A stretch of 64,000 nt of DNA from Ruegeria sp. Alg231-54 (GTDB taxonomy: Bacteria; Pseudomonadota; Alphaproteobacteria; Rhodobacterales; Rhodobacteraceae). The position numbers and the translations under genes are program-made. Below the pieces are notes generated by a model. The model was not told the origin of the DNA and did no database searches. It worked only from the letters and a program-made list of their open reading frames with translations. The stretch spans positions 1-64,000 of the forward strand of contig NZ_FREZ01000011.1 in the NCBI RefSeq assembly GCF_900143525.1. Reading direction: 5' to 3'. Shown piece by piece: positions 25,555-35,644 of the stretch (position 1 is the stretch's first letter; every line of letters starts with the position of its first letter).

Positions 25555-27417
25555 ATGGCCGAACTGGGAGCGTTTCAAATCAGATCCGAGAGTGACGTCA
25601 GAAACTGTGAAGCTGAGATGTCTCTTAACGAAAGGTTGCCGGAGACGAGCATCCTTGACGTATTCGTCAACTCCGCCGCCCTCACGCCTGTTGCCACTGC
25701 CATCACCATGCTGATGACAGGCGCTCCGGATGAGCAACCCCGGCGCGTAAGCTATGAGCAATTGCTTCGGTTGATCCGACAAGCGGCCAATCTTTTTGCC
25801 GAGATTGGTGGTCCGGCACCGGGCGTTGCCTATATGTTGCCCAACTTGGTGGAAACACACGCCACGTTGTGGGGCGCGGAAACGGCGGGATATGCGGTGC
25901 CCATCAACTTTCTGTTGCAGCCTGATAGCGTTACCGAACTGCTCAAGGCAGCGGATGTGAAGATTCTCGTGGCGCTTGGGCCCCATCCTCAGTTGGACAT
26001 CTGGGAGAAGGCGCTTGCCGCGCGCGCCGAGATCCCCGAGCTGAAACTGGTGCGCGTCGCGGCACCAGGTACGCCTGCGGAAGAATACGTGATTGACTTG
26101 GTAGAGGCACTGTCGGTCCAACCGGATGATCGCCTAACTTTTGGCCCCCCCCGGCAGGGTGACGATGTGGCCGCCTATTTTCACACTGGTGGCACAACCG
26201 GTACACCCAAGCTGGTAGCCCATACCCATCGCAGTCAACTGGTCGCAGGCCTTGGCGGAGCAATTATGCTTGGCTACCAGCCAGATGACGTGATGACCGC
26301 CACTTTTCCGCTCTTCCACGTTGCCGGCACAATCGCTAGCGGAATTTGCGTGTTCATGGCGGGTGCCGAACAGGTGATAGTCACGCCCTCTGGGATGCGC
26401 AACCCTGTCGTGATTGAGGGCTTCTGGCGACTGGTTGCCGATCAAAAGGTCACCCTCGTCGGCGGGGTGCCGACAGCGATTGGCGCGGTCCTGCAAAACC
26501 CGGTGGGAGATCACGATATCAGTGCCGTCCGTGCGGGCATCACCGGAGCGTCCTTGCTGCCCCCCTCTGTCAGCCGGAGATTCAAGGAAGTCACAGGGGC
26601 CACACTCCACGAAGTGCTAGGCATGACCGAAGCCTCCGGGCTGATCAGCATCGATCCGATCAATGGGCCGGGCAACGCCGGATCCGTGGGCTGGTCCTTG
26701 CCCTATACGACAACGGAAGTTCGAAAACTGGGCAGCGATGGCAGCCTTGGGGCCGTCTGCGACGTTGGGGAGATCGGCGTCATTGCCATCGAAGGCGAGC
26801 ACGTTTCACCGGGCTATCGCAATCCGGCAAATAATGATGGCGTATATTCGAACGGGGTCCTGAACTCGGGCGACTTGGGGTACAAAGATGCTAAGGGCTG
26901 CCTATACGTCGCGGGGCGCTCCAAGGACCTGATCATTCGCAGTGGCCATAACATTGATCCGGTGATGATAGAAAACGCAATTACCACGCATCCTGCCGTC
27001 GCGCTCGCAGCGGCAGTTGGGATGCCAGATGCCTATGCTGGCGAATTGCCGATCTGTTATGTGCAACTTCAGCAAGGAGCGGATGCCGACCTCGATGACC
27101 TCAAAGCACATGCGGAAGCCACGATCGATGAACGCCCCGCGTGGCCTAGGGTCATCGAGATCATCAATGAAATTCCCCTGACCTCGGTCGGCAAGATTTT
27201 CAAACCCAGCCTGCGTTGTAATGCGGCTAAGATGGTGGTGTCCAAACTCTTGCGCGAAGAGTTTGATTTGCCTGACGCCGATGTAAGCGTCTTTGCGGGA
27301 GGGACGCGGGGATTGCGTGTTGATGTCAAAATACCGGAGAATAGCCGGTCGGTTGCAGCATCGGTCGAAAGCGCGCTAGAGGCTTATCTCTTTGAAAGCC
27401 GTATTTCGGTGCAATAG
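25555..27417 (+). CDS. acyl-CoA synthetase (AMP-forming)
   Basis: The 620-residue protein belongs to the ANL superfamily. The ATP-binding loop is HTGGTTGTPKLVAH, followed by LGMTEASGLIS, NSGDLGYKDAKGCLYVAGRS and the C-terminal SVGKIFKP with the expected catalytic Lys. About 70 residues follow that Lys, longer than usual. The acid substrate is unknown; a carnitine- or crotonobetaine-type acid is conceivable next to the carnitine operon. An in-frame ATG at 25618 (MSLNERLPETSIL) is an alternative start. The stop is only seven bases from an IS6 end, so downstream genes may have been lost. Confidence 0.8.
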   Translation: MAELGAFQIRSESDVRNCEAEMSLNERLPETSILDVFVNSAALTPVATAITMLMTGAPDEQPRRVSYEQLLRLIRQAANLFAEIGGPAPGVAYMLPNLVETHATLWGAETAGYAVPINFLLQPDSVTELLKAADVKILVALGPHPQLDIWEKALAARAEIPELKLVRVAAPGTPAEEYVIDLVEALSVQPDDRLTFGPPRQGDDVAAYFHTGGTTGTPKLVAHTHRSQLVAGLGGAIMLGYQPDDVMTATFPLFHVAGTIASGICVFMAGAEQVIVTPSGMRNPVVIEGFWRLVADQKVTLVGGVPTAIGAVLQNPVGDHDISAVRAGITGASLLPPSVSRRFKEVTGATLHEVLGMTEASGLISIDPINGPGNAGSVGWSLPYTTTEVRKLGSDGSLGAVCDVGEIGVIAIEGEHVSPGYRNPANNDGVYSNGVLNSGDLGYKDAKGCLYVAGRSKDLIIRSGHNIDPVMIENAITTHPAVALAAAVGMPDAYAGELPICYVQLQQGADADLDDLKAHAEATIDERPAWPRVIEIINEIPLTSVGKIFKPSLRCNAAKMVVSKLLREEFDLPDADVSVFAGGTRGLRVDVKIPENSRSVAASVESALEAYLFESRISVQ

Positions 27418-27424
27418 GTTCATT

Positions 27425-28242
27425 GGTGCTGTCAGACGAATTCGAACCAGTCTCTGTTAGGCCAGTGAAGCTGTCCATTAGTCCATGCCAAGTTCGCGCC
27501 ACTCGGCAAGAGCGGCGCTACGTGTCAGCTTGAAGGTGTCTCGGCTGGTGAGCGATCTTTCCTGGTTGAAATGGTTGTAGACGGAGGAATGGACGGAGGC
27601 GAATTTCTGTAAACTTCGCATGCGCCTAAAACGTTGCATCGCACGTTCCCTTCGTCGAAACGGAAGATGCGAATTCTCGACGCGGTTGTTCAACCACCTA
27701 CCTGTCAGTTGCTTTTCCAGTACGCCGAGCTCTCTCAACGCGGCACGGTAAGACGCCAAGCGGTCTGTGACTATTTCCTCCGCCTGGCCGTGTCGCTTCA
27801 TCAGTTTCTTGAGGAATTTCAATGTTGCCCGTTTGTTCCGGCGCTTGGTGACGACGGCTTCAAGGACCTCCCCTTCGTGATCAACGGCCCGCCAGAGGTA
27901 GTGTCTCTTGCCATTGACCTTCACAAATACCTCATCCACGTGCCACTTCCATTTTGAGAATGCGCGGAGTTGCTGGACGCGTTTTCTGCGGATCTCTGCA
28001 GCGAACACTGGACCAAACCTGTTCCACCAATATCGGACAGTTTCATGGCTGACATCGATCCCGCGTTCATCAAGCAGATCTTCGACATTCCGAAGCGAGA
28101 GCGGAAATCTGATGTACAGCATCACCGCAAGGCGGATGATCTCGGGACTGGTTTTGAAGTACTTGAAAGAGGTAGGTTTGGTCATTCTCAATGACTACGC
28201 AACCCCCCTGCCCCGCTCAAGCCAAGTTCCTCTGACAAGACC
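27425..28242 (-). mobile_element. IS6-type element, complete (818 bp)
   Basis: Ends are GGTGCTGTCAGACGAA at the left and, on the minus strand, GGTCTTGTCAGAGGAA at the right. Flanking 8-mers GGTTCATT and GAGCATTC are not duplicated. The element separates the carnitine region from the Tad pilus locus. Confidence 0.85.
27478..28191 (-). CDS. IS6-family transposase, MTKPTSFKYFK type
   Basis: The 237-residue DDE transposase appears intact. The N-terminal HTH region (LRNVEDLLDERGIDVSHETV) is followed by KWHVDEVFVKVNGKRHYLW with the first Asp and by EEIVTDRLASYRAAL with the second. NNRVENSHLPFRRRER carries the final Glu. It groups with the copies at 53898 and 55903 rather than with the MTRRSPFRYFK type. 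IS6 enzymes act by replicative transposition and can fuse or delete adjacent DNA. Confidence 0.9.
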   Translation of the reverse strand: MRMTKPTSFKYFKTSPEIIRLAVMLYIRFPLSLRNVEDLLDERGIDVSHETVRYWWNRFGPVFAAEIRRKRVQQLRAFSKWKWHVDEVFVKVNGKRHYLWRAVDHEGEVLEAVVTKRRNKRATLKFLKKLMKRHGQAEEIVTDRLASYRAALRELGVLEKQLTGRWLNNRVENSHLPFRRRERAMQRFRRMRSLQKFASVHSSVYNHFNQERSLTSRDTFKLTRSAALAEWRELGMD

Positions 28243-28335
28243 GAGCATTCAGTTAGCCCTCCTTTGACTTCATAATCCATCGCCACCAGCCGTCAAGAAC
28301 AGCAACTCTTCTTTGTTTTAGATTTACGACAAGGT

Positions 28336-29322
28336 TCACCCAAACATATTCATCCATCGGATCAGCATCGGTGCTAGGCAAATCAATAGCAATACAGGCA
28401 TCATGCACATGGCCATCACCGCAGACATTTGCACCGGAAGGCGGTTGGCTTTTTCTTGCGCTCGAAGTTCGCGGTCCAAGCGCATGTCGGTTGCAAACCT
28501 GCGCAGAGATGTCGAAATGCTAGTGCCGTATTGATTGGACTGCAGGAACGCGTTTGCGAAGGAGTTCAACTCATCTATGCCGACACGATCCGCCATGTCC
28601 AAAAAGGCCGCCTGCCGCTCTTTGCCGGCTTGCAGTTCCAGTTGAAGAATCGTGAACTCCTGCGCAATTTCCGGCGCTGCGTAGGCCATCTCATGCGAGA
28701 CTCGGACCATGGCTGCATCAAAGCCCAACCCCGCTTCGATCGCCACTTGCAGTAGGTCAAGCGCATTCGGTAGGCTGTGTTCAATCGCTTGACGGCGTTT
28801 CTTGATGCGATACCGTAACCAGAGAGCCGGGCCATAGAACCCAGCCACCATCAACGCGGTCACGATCTGCAATGCGTTTACCCATGTTATGCCCTGCAAG
28901 AGGCTGGCAATGCGGAGCTGAACCTGTGTTTCAATCGGCAGCGCCATGGCAACAACGAATACAGCTGGCAATACGAACGCCATGACCACGCGAAACAAAT
29001 AAAAGTTGCGGATGGCGTGCTTACGCTGAATACCAGCCTGTTTCATAAGCTTGCCGATTTTGGACCGCTCACGCTTGGACGAGGGCACAAAAGCTTTCAA
29101 CAGCCCGTGCGGATCGCTGTTATCACCCTGAAGCAGGTCAAAATCTGCACCGTGTCCGTGGGAAATTGAGCCGACACGCATACGGCGCACGGCCGCGTTG
29201 TCGCTTGCAGCCATGCCGGAGACGCCCAGCACCACAAAGAAAACGCTTATTGCAATACTAGCCAGCAAAAGATACTTCATGGGGAGTTGCTGGTCTGCAA
29301 GAATGTCTTGAATAATGTCCAT
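28336..29322 (-). CDS. tadC: Flp pilus assembly protein TadC
   Basis: The 328-residue inner-membrane protein of the type II secretion F (GspF/TadC) family has an N-terminal membrane helix. The T2SSF domain (residues about 175-300) includes HSLPNALDLLQVAIEAGLGF and NQYGTSISTSLRRFATDMR, and two C-terminal helices follow. With TadB it forms the membrane platform that couples the CpaF ATPase to pilus extension. It is the last gene of the Tad operon before the IS6 copy. A tadD gene, usual at this place, is missing. Confidence 0.9.
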   Translation of the reverse strand: MDIIQDILADQQLPMKYLLLASIAISVFFVVLGVSGMAASDNAAVRRMRVGSISHGHGADFDLLQGDNSDPHGLLKAFVPSSKRERSKIGKLMKQAGIQRKHAIRNFYLFRVVMAFVLPAVFVVAMALPIETQVQLRIASLLQGITWVNALQIVTALMVAGFYGPALWLRYRIKKRRQAIEHSLPNALDLLQVAIEAGLGFDAAMVRVSHEMAYAAPEIAQEFTILQLELQAGKERQAAFLDMADRVGIDELNSFANAFLQSNQYGTSISTSLRRFATDMRLDRELRAQEKANRLPVQMSAVMAMCMMPVLLLICLAPMLIRWMNMFG

Positions 29323-29336
29323 TTAACTGCTCCCGG

Positions 29337-30305
29337 TTAGAACTTAAACTTAACGAGCTGTCTCAGGATAAGACCCTGGGCAATTGTCAGGCCGATGATC
29401 ACATATGCAAAGAAGGGAAACAGAGGATCATTTCGAACATCGCCATAGAACGATGGCGTGGATATCTCGATTGAGACGCCGATTATTATCGGCAGTATCG
29501 TCAGAATGCTACCGCTCAAACGACCCTCGGCAGATATGGCTTTGATTTTCTTCTGCATGATTTGACGGTCTCTAATGACCTGAGACAGAATTCCCAGAAC
29601 ACGGGCAAGGTTGCCGCCGGTTCCGTGCTGAATGCCTATGCTGACCGAAAGGTAATTGGCATCCTCGGTCCCGACACGTTTCGCAAAATCCTGAAAAGCC
29701 GTAGCGACATCATCGCCATAGTTTATCTGATCCTGGATAATTCCAAATTCCGAGCCAATTGGATCAGGAAGATCCGTTGCCACGTTCCCGACCGTTACGG
29801 CCACCGGGTGACCAACTTTTAGGCCGCGTGCCATCAGATCCAAAGCATCCGGCAACTGTTTGGTCAGTTTATTGGATCTGGCTGCCTTCATTGCAATTAG
29901 AACCATCAGCGGCAGAACTATGGCCAGAACGGCACCAAGTAGCAGCGCAAATTCTGGGGCGAGGACACGGGATAGGGCAACAAAGATCACGGCGGCCAGT
30001 AAAGCAGTGGCAAAACCGACCCAGATCGGGTTGATCGCAAACCCGGCTTGAACAAGCAGGCGGCGAAAACGAGCAGCCAGCCCCGGGCTATCACCGGCAG
30101 CCAGCATTGCCGGATCACGCAATAGTTGCAGCACCGTGTCTGTCGAGGCGCCATCCTGGATCATTTTCATACGGCGGTTGCGCGCTTCGCCTTGGGTTTC
30201 CCTACGCAACAAAAGTTGCTGTAGACCCTCATAAGCCAGCATAATTCCGATAAAAATAGAGATGTAAATAAAGATATTGAGTGTATTTGGCTGTAAGTCG
30301 ATCAT
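29337..30305 (-). CDS. tadB: Flp pilus assembly protein TadB
   Basis: The 322-residue inner-membrane protein has an N-terminal helix (NIFIYISIFIGIMLAYEGL), a central pair of helices around residues 100-135, and a T2SSF domain. The domain carries KQLPDALDLMARGLKVGHPV and SIGIQHGTGGNLARVLGILS, then C-terminal helices. It is the partner of TadC in the pilus platform. Its start overlaps the cpaF stop by four bases, indicating coupling, and tadC follows after 14 bases. Confidence 0.9.
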   Translation of the reverse strand: MIDLQPNTLNIFIYISIFIGIMLAYEGLQQLLLRRETQGEARNRRMKMIQDGASTDTVLQLLRDPAMLAAGDSPGLAARFRRLLVQAGFAINPIWVGFATALLAAVIFVALSRVLAPEFALLLGAVLAIVLPLMVLIAMKAARSNKLTKQLPDALDLMARGLKVGHPVAVTVGNVATDLPDPIGSEFGIIQDQINYGDDVATAFQDFAKRVGTEDANYLSVSIGIQHGTGGNLARVLGILSQVIRDRQIMQKKIKAISAEGRLSGSILTILPIIIGVSIEISTPSFYGDVRNDPLFPFFAYVIIGLTIAQGLILRQLVKFKF

Positions 30306-31693
30306 GATGAAACAGCCCCACGGATAAACATGTTGGTGTCTACGTCAACGCCGGCAGCAACCAATTGGTCGAAGCATTTGGGACGTATGCCCGTGGGCAG
30401 GAACTCTCCCAGGATTTCCCCACTCTCTGACTTCCCGCGGCGTTTGAATACGAAAATGTCCTGCATGGTGATTGTGTCATCCTCCATACCTGTAACTTCT
30501 GAAATACTGACAACACGGCGGGTGCCGTCACTGAGACGTGTAAGTTGAAGTACAATCTGAATAGCCGAAGAGATTTGTGACCGGATGGTTCTGACCGGTA
30601 AATCGGCACCCAACATTGTGACCATTTGTTCGACCCGGCTTAGCGCATCACGCGCCGAGTTTGCGTGAACGGTCGTCATAGACCCGTCATGCCCGGTATT
30701 CATGGCCTGAAGCATATCAAAGCACTCCGACCCGCGAACCTCGCCAACGATAATACGATCAGGACGCATCCTCAAAGCGTTGCGGACCAACTCACGCTGC
30801 GTGATCACTCCCTGCCCTTCCGCATTAGCGGGACGGGTTTCCAGTCGAACGACGTGGCTTTGCTGAAGCTGAAGTTCGGCGGCGTCCTCGATTGTCACGA
30901 TGCGCTGCTTGCCGTCGATAAACGATGAAACGGCGTTCAGCATAGTCGTTTTGCCTGTGCCGGTACCGCCTGAAATAAGGATGTTCAATCTTGCCTCAAC
31001 CAGTGCCGCGAGAAGCTTCGCCGCCTGGTTATTTAAGCTGTCTTGGTGAACCAGCTTATCGATCGTCAGCGGGTTGCGCGAAAACTTGCGGATCGACAAG
31101 GCCGGTCCATCGACTGAGCACGGGCGAATAATTGCGTTGACGCGGCTGCCATCTTCTAGGCGTGCGTCGACCCAAGGTTGGGACTCATCGATGCGCCGCC
31201 CGACATTGCTGACAATCTTGTCAATTATCCTCAACAAATGTCGCTCATCGCGAAAACGCACGGTGGATTCTTCCAGAAGGCCAAAACGTTCAACGTAGAC
31301 CTTGTCATATGAGTTCACGAGAATATCGTTGATAGTCGGATCTTCCAAAAGCGGCTCCAATGGCCCCAACCCCATGACTTCATGAATAAGTTCATCAACC
31401 AGTGAAGCAAAATCCTCCGACCGCATATGTAGGTTTTCGACCTCGACCAAACCGGTTACCAGAGACGCGATCTGGCGCTTCAGTTCCGATCGTTCGACCT
31501 TGTCGATGACGGACAGGTTGAGCCGGTCAAGAAGTTCGCTGTGCAAACGGCTTTTGAGTTCCAGATGCGCTTGCAAGTCGGTGTCTACCGGGTCAGGAGT
31601 CACTTTGGTTTTGACAGGCGTTTCGATGGGTCGTTCCAATGTCAGGACATTCGACGTTGAAGCCGCCTTGCGTGATCTGAATTCGTTGAACAC
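30302..31693 (-). CDS. cpaF: Tad pilus assembly ATPase CpaF/TadA
   Basis: The 463-residue secretion ATPase of the GspE/VirB11 group powers Flp pilus assembly at the inner membrane. The N-terminal helical domain (about 40-130) is followed by [17 protein letters not shown]. The nucleotide-binding core has Walker [15 protein letters not shown] and the Asp box/Walker B region [18 protein letters not shown]. It also has the His box [19 protein letters not shown]. All catalytic motifs look intact. The gene lies 12 bases downstream of cpaE. Confidence 0.95.
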   Translation of the reverse strand: MFNEFRSRKAASTSNVLTLERPIETPVKTKVTPDPVDTDLQAHLELKSRLHSELLDRLNLSVIDKVERSELKRQIASLVTGLVEVENLHMRSEDFASLVDELIHEVMGLGPLEPLLEDPTINDILVNSYDKVYVERFGLLEESTVRFRDERHLLRIIDKIVSNVGRRIDESQPWVDARLEDGSRVNAIIRPCSVDGPALSIRKFSRNPLTIDKLVHQDSLNNQAAKLLAALVEARLNILISGGTGTGKTTMLNAVSSFIDGKQRIVTIEDAAELQLQQSHVVRLETRPANAEGQGVITQRELVRNALRMRPDRIIVGEVRGSECFDMLQAMNTGHDGSMTTVHANSARDALSRVEQMVTMLGADLPVRTIRSQISSAIQIVLQLTRLSDGTRRVVSISEVTGMEDDTITMQDIFVFKRRGKSESGEILGEFLPTGIRPKCFDQLVAAGVDVDTNMFIRGAVSS

Positions 31694-31705
31694 GGTGATC
31701 TCCTC

Positions 31706-32932
31706 TTATGTATTCTTTATTGCCACGGGCTGTACGTCAGCCGTCATCGCTGCAGCCAATTTTGTCAGTGCCTTACCAAGATCCGATTGCGGCTTCATCT
31801 CGACAACCGGTCGTCCCAAATCCACGGAATTGCGGGCGACTTTCGGATTGTCCGGCAGCCAGTGCTTCAGCTTTGTCTCCAAAACCTTCTCGGCCTCGCG
31901 GACATGCGATGGCCGGATCAACTTGTTTCGCTCGCGGTTCACGACAATCTCTACCGGTAGGGCCATATTTGATTCGCGGTAAATGTCGATCAAACGGCGC
32001 GCCTGGCGCACGCAGGGCACAGTCGTGTCTGAAACAAGGGCAAGCTGGGTCGCCCGTTTGAATATGGGCTCAACCCACTCAAGGATGGCACAGGGAAGAT
32101 CGACCACGATGTAATCGTAACGTCGTTGCAGCAGGTCAAGAATGCCCTCAACCAGATCGGGTCGCATCGACTGCAGCGGCACCATCGGCGCCGGTGCGCA
32201 CAATACATCTACACCAAGTGTATGCTGCTGGAGGATCGAGGACAAAAAATGATCATCAGGTTTTTCGTCGCTTTCGATGAGCTGGAGAAACCCACCGTTG
32301 TCTTCGAGGTCCAGAAAGACGTTAGAGTTTCCAAACTGCAGATCGAAATCCAAAAGCGCGACCCGGCTTTTCGCAGATTTACGGAAGAAAGACCCCCTTC
32401 CTCCTACAAGTGCGCACGCAAGGTTCGCCGCTACAGTCGATGCACCAACCCCGCCGCGGGATTTCGAAACCGGTATCACTTTGCCCAAAACGGATGCGCC
32501 GCCCAAGACCAATGGGTGCGCCACCTTGCGCGCGTTGATTTTCTCGCTAAGAGCGGCCTTCAGCTCCTCACCATCAATCGACAGTGGCAATACGTCGTCG
32601 ACGCCGATCCGCCGCAACTCGCGCGCCTTGGTGATCGACAGGTCATTCTGCGTCAGTGCAATAAACAAGGTATCGTCATCACGGCGCGCTAACACGTCTT
32701 CGATGGCCTGCACCTCATCCGCATCGACCGGGTCGATCTCAAAGATCACCACGTCATGGTCTGACGCAAGCTGAATAGCCGCACCGTTCAAGGCCTGAAA
32801 TGACGTCGCATTGGCGGTGACTTTGTTATCCTCGCCTACCGGAAAGACATCTGCCACAACCCGGGCGATGGCGTCGCTTTCTGAAACAAGCATCACAGAA
32901 TGTGACTTTAGATTTGAAACGCTATTTTCCAT
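31706..32932 (-). CDS. cpaE: pilus localisation ATPase CpaE/TadZ
   Basis: The 408-residue protein has an N-terminal receiver-like domain (residues about 10-130) without an obvious phosphoacceptor pattern. A MinD/ParA-type ATPase domain follows, with the deviant Walker A SKSRGGVGASTVAANLA. The switch region is VALLDFDLQFGN, and DYIVVDLPCAI follows. TadZ proteins place the Tad machinery at a cell pole. The start codon abuts the stop of the TadE-like gene (one base shared). Confidence 0.9.
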   Translation of the reverse strand: MENSVSNLKSHSVMLVSESDAIARVVADVFPVGEDNKVTANATSFQALNGAAIQLASDHDVVIFEIDPVDADEVQAIEDVLARRDDDTLFIALTQNDLSITKARELRRIGVDDVLPLSIDGEELKAALSEKINARKVAHPLVLGGASVLGKVIPVSKSRGGVGASTVAANLACALVGGRGSFFRKSAKSRVALLDFDLQFGNSNVFLDLEDNGGFLQLIESDEKPDDHFLSSILQQHTLGVDVLCAPAPMVPLQSMRPDLVEGILDLLQRRYDYIVVDLPCAILEWVEPIFKRATQLALVSDTTVPCVRQARRLIDIYRESNMALPVEIVVNRERNKLIRPSHVREAEKVLETKLKHWLPDNPKVARNSVDLGRPVVEMKPQSDLGKALTKLAAAMTADVQPVAIKNT

Positions 32933-33588
32933 TATCCTGACTCTCCTTGTGCAAGGTCTTCAGCAGGCAGCGAAACGCTGAAATTGGAGTAACCGGCTGT
33001 TGATGAAAGTGTGCTGTTCGTGGCCCCCGCAGCGTTTGCCAATGCGGCCAACGGCGACACGAACTGAAAATCATCCAGGTTCAGATTGACTGTAACCATG
33101 GGTGTGTACGGGCCGCCCAGGAAACCCAGATTGGAGTTGAAGTCATAATGGAACTCCAAGTGATCAATTGAGGCGCTCGGCGGCAGAAGGGGGCTAATAC
33201 GGCCCCAGATTTCCAATGCGGTTGCATTGGTGGCGTCACCAGCGCAGGAGGAGTAATTCGGATTCTCGCATACTCCAACCGAGTCACTGCAGGCTGTGCC
33301 AAAACGAGGTGACAAAGGGGACGTTCCGCGTTGATGTTCCGTTGGGAGCGGTGGGCTGTAATTGCAAGCGGGTGGTCGAACAATGGCAATACGCGCCGCC
33401 ATTTGCGCAGCTTTCTGGGCGTTTACACTGCTGTAAGACAGGCGCCCGAAATCCAATAATGACAGGAACAGGAAGAAAAACAGAGAAACAACCACTGCGA
33501 ATTCGACAAGAACACCACCGCTCTGATCATCAAGGAAACTCTGACCCTCACCGCGCAAATACGCGTGGATATGTACCGGGCGGATCAT
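32932..33588 (-). CDS. TadE-like pseudopilin, large
   Basis: The 218-residue protein has a TadE-like N-terminal helix preceded by a short basic leader (DDQSGGVLVEFAVVVSLFFFLFLSLLDFGR). The Gly-Gly-Val-Leu-Val-Glu-Phe pattern resembles a prepilin cleavage site with Glu at +5. The rest is extracytoplasmic and has five Cys (in PPACNY, TACSDSVGVCENP and SSCAG), which could form disulfides. It is probably a minor pilin. The length exceeds that of typical TadE (about 150-180). Starts and stops of adjacent genes overlap. Confidence 0.75.
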   Translation of the reverse strand: MIRPVHIHAYLRGEGQSFLDDQSGGVLVEFAVVVSLFFFLFLSLLDFGRLSYSSVNAQKAAQMAARIAIVRPPACNYSPPLPTEHQRGTSPLSPRFGTACSDSVGVCENPNYSSCAGDATNATALEIWGRISPLLPPSASIDHLEFHYDFNSNLGFLGGPYTPMVTVNLNLDDFQFVSPLAALANAAGATNSTLSSTAGYSNFSVSLPAEDLAQGESG

Positions 33589-34082
33589 TGTCCGAAGATC
33601 CGCGTCGTGTCAGAGACGTCAGTCGTCACCGATGACAAGCCGCTGCCAAAAAGCGACAACAGGCCCCCCATGGGAAATTGGATCGTGATATTTGCACTAA
33701 CTGTCCCAACCGGGGCCGGGCTCACTCGGTAGGTACCGGAAACGCAGACCAGGCTGGGGGTCACCGAATTGACTGTAATGCTCTGCGGAAACAAACCGTT
33801 GTCATCTTTGTCGTCCTCAACGATCCCCTTCAGGGTTGTGGTAAGTCCTGCGACGGAACCACCAGAAGAACAGATATCCGTCGGCGTGACACGTGAAAGA
33901 TAGCGGCTGGCATCCCGGACACCGGCGATGACAGACTGGTAGGACCACATCAACCGCGCCGATTCCAACGTGACCGCCAAAAGCAACAGCATAACAGGCA
34001 GAACGAGGCCAAATTCCACGAGGATCGCACCGTCATCCTTCTGCGCGAAGCGTTTGAACGGGTCCGTCAGGCGCAATGTCAT
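33585..34082 (-). CDS. TadE-family minor pseudopilin
   Basis: The 165-residue protein has the standard TadE layout: a short basic N-terminus, AQKDDGAILVEFGLVLPVML with a prepilin-like processing site before the hydrophobic helix, then a soluble domain. Two Cys (in DICSS and SLVCVS) could pair. Minor pilins of this kind are matured by the same peptidase as Flp. The stop overlaps the start of the next TadE-like gene. Confidence 0.8.
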   Translation of the reverse strand: MTLRLTDPFKRFAQKDDGAILVEFGLVLPVMLLLLAVTLESARLMWSYQSVIAGVRDASRYLSRVTPTDICSSGGSVAGLTTTLKGIVEDDKDDNGLFPQSITVNSVTPSLVCVSGTYRVSPAPVGTVSANITIQFPMGGLLSLFGSGLSSVTTDVSDTTRIFGQ

Positions 34083-34096
34083 GATCCTTTTCCCCC

Positions 34097-35635
34097 TTAC
34101 CGATACAGTTGCACGAGATCGCGAAAGATACCGCCAAACCCGTTGCCACCATTGCCGGTCCCAGTGACATCCGGAAAGCCTACGACCTCACCATGGATGT
34201 CAAAGCTGGGTGGCGATCCACCATCGTCACCCACTGGTTCGGTCAGGAAAACGGCAACAAATTTTGTAACTGGCACGCCAGTGGTCGAGCCTGAAACCGG
34301 GTTCAGCGCACAATCGATGCCAGCCGCGGTCACAACGCGACGTGCCGGATCATCCGACATTTCGCTTGAGCACATCGGACGACCGGTTTCGGCGAGCAAA
34401 GGATTCAGGATTGCGTTCGCATTTGGCGCCGAATGCGGATCGGAGTCTCCGTAAGCGATTTCTCTCAGGTACATCCCGTACCGCGTACCAGCAAAGACAC
34501 TTTCCGATCCGCTCAGTGCGGGCAGGTGAGAGTCGCCACCAACTCCGTCTGCGACCCCGTCAGCAAGATCATGATTTTGATTGAGATATCCCGCGCGGTC
34601 CCAAACGCCGTCTCCGAACCGGTTGTTCCCGCCACAGGTACCCGCGGCCATGCAAGTGTCGCGACCAAGGGCGGTTGTGTTTGGAGTGATCTCTTCATTG
34701 CCCTGAATGCACGAGCCGCCACCGTTTTTCTGAATTCCCTTGATGACATTCGGAGCAGGCGCAAAATCGACGTTGTTTTTCTCGCCGTTGAGCACGCTGC
34801 GATATATATCAAATCGAACGTTAAACGCCGCGTTGGTGATACCGACCTTCTGCCCGGGTTCTGTCGTCAGGCCGTTGGTTAGGACGCATTGTGTGATTTG
34901 ATTTTGCGCCGCGATCAGGCAGGCCAGCTTATTGCCGCCTTCATCCGCACAGACACCCGATGTGTCTTCGAATGAATCCAGATCAATGAAGCCGAAGTTT
35001 CCAGGCCCCCAAGCCGTATTGTTCCCACCACTACGCAACAAAATTTGATCACCCACGGTCAGCGTGGATTCCCAGTTCGGAGGCAGGCAAAACATCAGGG
35101 GAGAGATGTCGCAGGCCGCTTGCGAGTATCCGGCCACAGCCTCTGCTGACACGCTGGCCGCAGAAATGCCGTTTCCACCAAGCAACTTGTCCAGAGCGGA
35201 AGCAAAGTTCATACTCAGCGATTTCGGTGTCAAAGCTACCTGTGCAAATTTGGCAATCCGAGCGTCCGTAGTAATGTCCGCACCAAGCGGAGCGACATCC
35301 GAAACCGGCAGAGCAGAATGGAAGGTAAGCGTATAGTCAGACGCGCCGGATAGGGTTGTTGGTCCGTTGGCAAAAGTTTGGCTATCGCTGATCAGATTAG
35401 CGGCAGCATTTGTAGCGCGGGTTATTGCGTCGGGTTGTCCATCCAGTTCACCTGCAGCCGCCAAAGCCACGTTATCTGCAAAGGACTGCAGTTCTGCATG
35501 GGTGGCGTTTAACCGGCCGACATCCAGGGTGATCGCAAAGAAGCCCAGAAACGCAACCAGTGCTGTGCCCCAAAGAATCGCAACTGTTCCGTGCTCGTCC
35601 TTGGCAATGTTTGATATGATCGCTTTCAGCGGCAT
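34097..35635 (-). CDS. TadG-like pilus protein
   Basis: The 512-residue protein starts with the Flp-associated TadE/G-like N-terminal segment: KDEHGTVAILWGTALVAFLG and a membrane helix, then ITLDVGRLNATHAELQSFAD. The large periplasmic part is rich in Gly, Asn and Ala with about a dozen Cys. It lacks an obvious von Willebrand A MIDAS motif such as DxSxS, which many TadG proteins have. It may anchor or decorate the pilus machine. It lies 9 bases after cpaB. Confidence 0.75.
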   Translation of the reverse strand: MPLKAIISNIAKDEHGTVAILWGTALVAFLGFFAITLDVGRLNATHAELQSFADNVALAAAGELDGQPDAITRATNAAANLISDSQTFANGPTTLSGASDYTLTFHSALPVSDVAPLGADITTDARIAKFAQVALTPKSLSMNFASALDKLLGGNGISAASVSAEAVAGYSQAACDISPLMFCLPPNWESTLTVGDQILLRSGGNNTAWGPGNFGFIDLDSFEDTSGVCADEGGNKLACLIAAQNQITQCVLTNGLTTEPGQKVGITNAAFNVRFDIYRSVLNGEKNNVDFAPAPNVIKGIQKNGGGSCIQGNEEITPNTTALGRDTCMAAGTCGGNNRFGDGVWDRAGYLNQNHDLADGVADGVGGDSHLPALSGSESVFAGTRYGMYLREIAYGDSDPHSAPNANAILNPLLAETGRPMCSSEMSDDPARRVVTAAGIDCALNPVSGSTTGVPVTKFVAVFLTEPVGDDGGSPPSFDIHGEVVGFPDVTGTGNGGNGFGGIFRDLVQLYR

Positions 35636-35644
35636 GGTTCAGCC